From positions 1 through 15,341 of the forward strand of contig JAITCV010000057.1 in NCBI GenBank assembly GCA_031282905.1: a DNA stretch of 15,341 nt, read 5' to 3'. The notes under the pieces were generated by a model. That model searched no databases and was not told the DNA's origin. It worked only from the letters and a program-made list of their open reading frames with translations. This DNA comes from Azoarcus sp. (lineage in GTDB: Bacteria > Pseudomonadota > Gammaproteobacteria > Burkholderiales > Rhodocyclaceae). The position numbers were made by a program, and so were the translations under genes. Below are positions 14,979-15,341 of the stretch, piece after piece; within the stretch, counting starts at the first letter, position 1, and each line of letters opens with the position of its first letter.

Positions 14979-15007
14979 TTGACAGGCCAAGCATTCCCAT
15001 CTAGACT
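14979..15007 (+). promoter_or_regulatory. sigma-70 promoter of the tRNA gene
   Basis: A perfect -35 box TTGACA (14979-14984), a 17-nt spacer and the -10 box TAGACT (15002-15007) lie just before the tRNA. The GC-rich stretch CGCCCGCC after the -10 is a typical stringent-response discriminator of stable-RNA promoters. Transcription would start near 15014, a few nt before the mature 5' end. Confidence 0.85.
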
Positions 15008-15019
15008 CGCCCGCCTTTC

Positions 15020-15096
15020 GGTGATGTAGCTCAGATGGTTAGAGCGGCGGATTCATAACCCGCAGGTCGGCGGTTCGACTCCGCCCATCACCACCA
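15020..15096 (+). tRNA. tRNA with CAT anticodon, probably elongator tRNA-Met
   Basis: A full 77-nt cloverleaf with encoded CCA. The acceptor GGTGATG/CATCACC is a perfect 7 bp. The D arm GCTC/GAGC has G18-G19 in its loop. The anticodon loop is TTCATAA (15052-15058). The variable loop is AGGTC, and the T arm GGCGG/CCGCC carries TTCGACT. The anticodon is CAT. The perfect first acceptor pair (G-C, not C.A) and the anticodon stem without three G-C pairs next to the loop rule out initiator tRNA. The choice between elongator Met and the TilS-modified Ile2 (also CAT) is not absolute; elongator Met is more likely. The last anticodon-stem pair next to the loop is an A.C mismatch (15051/15059). Confidence 0.93.
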
Positions 15097-15102
15097 CTCA
15101 TT

Positions 15103-15133
15103 GACGCCCAACCGTTCTCGGTTGGGCGTTTTC
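15103..15133 (+). terminator. intrinsic terminator of the tRNA
   Basis: ACGCCCAACCG (15104-15114) pairs perfectly with CGGTTGGGCGT (15119-15129) around the loop TTCT, with a G.T pair outside it, followed by TTTTC. It starts 7 nt after the CCA end, so the transcript is a single tRNA. Confidence 0.92.
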
Positions 15134-15341
15134 ATTTGTGGAATCCGCACACCACGCGGGGTTCCCGCCCGTTCTGCGTGTGCCACCCGCCGGTCGCCCG
15201 ACCGCCACCACGCGCCCGGTTCGCCCCTGTTCCGCCCTATCTTCTCTCGAAACCTGCGCCAACTTCTTCGCCGTGGCACACGCAGACGGCGTTGTTCATC
15301 AACCACCTGCGCGTGTGCTGATGGGAATGGTTGGCTCGCGG
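15134..15341. other. right-end stretch with no supported gene
   Basis: These 208 nt are GC-rich and lie downstream of the tRNA terminator. Small open frames exist on both strands, but none has a Shine-Dalgarno, a recognisable motif, or an end that avoids the tRNA or terminator. No copy of the tRNA 3' end is seen here, so there is no visible integrase attachment duplicate. The only structure is a 14-bp inverted repeat. Confidence 0.6.
15173..15286. repeat. 14-bp perfect inverted repeat, arms 86 nt apart
   Basis: TCTGCGTGTGCCAC (15173-15186) has its exact reverse complement GTGGCACACGCAGA at 15273-15286. Related GCACAC / GTGTGC words flank both arms. It could fold as a long-loop RNA, mark the ends of a small element, or be a binding-site pair. 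Confidence 0.6.

Noticed and set aside
15088..15306. 72-codon - strand open frame at the right end
   Set aside because: It runs into the tRNA terminator and the tRNA 3' end and has an Arg-rich, motif-free translation.
1..15341. Defence system, prophage, insertion sequence or CRISPR array
   Set aside because: Every coding stretch is accounted for by pilus or housekeeping genes. No transposase, integrase, cas gene or regularly spaced direct repeat was seen.

Overview
The window is a high-GC proteobacterial chromosome segment, most likely betaproteobacterial (Rhodocyclales or Nitrosomonadales-like). That placement is an inference from the gene families, the gene order and the GC-rich codon use. 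No marker in the window fixes the species. The coding is dense and falls into two convergent blocks, followed by a divergent tRNA.

Block 1 (about 72-7593, + strand) is a type IVa pilus minor-pilin operon: a GspH/FimT-type pseudopilin, pilV, pilW, pilX, a small unnamed secreted Gly/Pro-rich protein, pilY1 and pilE. The order matches the fimU-pilV-pilW-pilX-pilY1-pilE cluster of Pseudomonas. The first four genes are tightly coupled, with overlapping or touching stops and starts. The last three each have their own strong Shine-Dalgarno sequence, and hairpins or a palindrome lie in the spacers before them. Together these proteins should form the priming complex and tip of the pilus, with PilY1 as the large tip adhesin and calcium sensor. 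The small protein between pilX and pilY1 has no family I recognise.

Spacer 7594-7725 lies between the convergent ends of pilE and pyrF. It holds a long hairpin and several degenerate REP-like units, and probably ends the pilus transcript.

Block 2 (14929 down to 7726, - strand) is a seven-gene housekeeping run in the order miaB, phoH (ybeZ), ybeY, corC (ybeX), lnt, ubiA, pyrF. Every gap is 56 nt or less, and several genes overlap. The first five are the classic miaB-ybeZYX-lnt operon: tRNA ms2i6A modification, ribosome and rRNA maturation, and lipoprotein N-acylation. ubiA (ubiquinone) and pyrF (UMP synthesis) are attached downstream. YbeY is unusual in having about 100 extra N-terminal residues and an acidic Gly/Asp-rich insertion.

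Right end: a CAT-anticodon tRNA (elongator Met most likely) has its own near-consensus sigma-70 promoter, a GC-rich discriminator, an encoded CCA and a strong intrinsic terminator. The last 208 nt hold no gene I can support, but they contain a perfect 14-bp inverted repeat.

I found no insertion sequence, prophage, CRISPR array, defence system or rRNA. The items most worth a second look are the small secreted protein in the pil operon, the (GC)7 tract and AT-rich Tyr-rich patch in pilY1, the extended YbeY, and the REP-like spacer.
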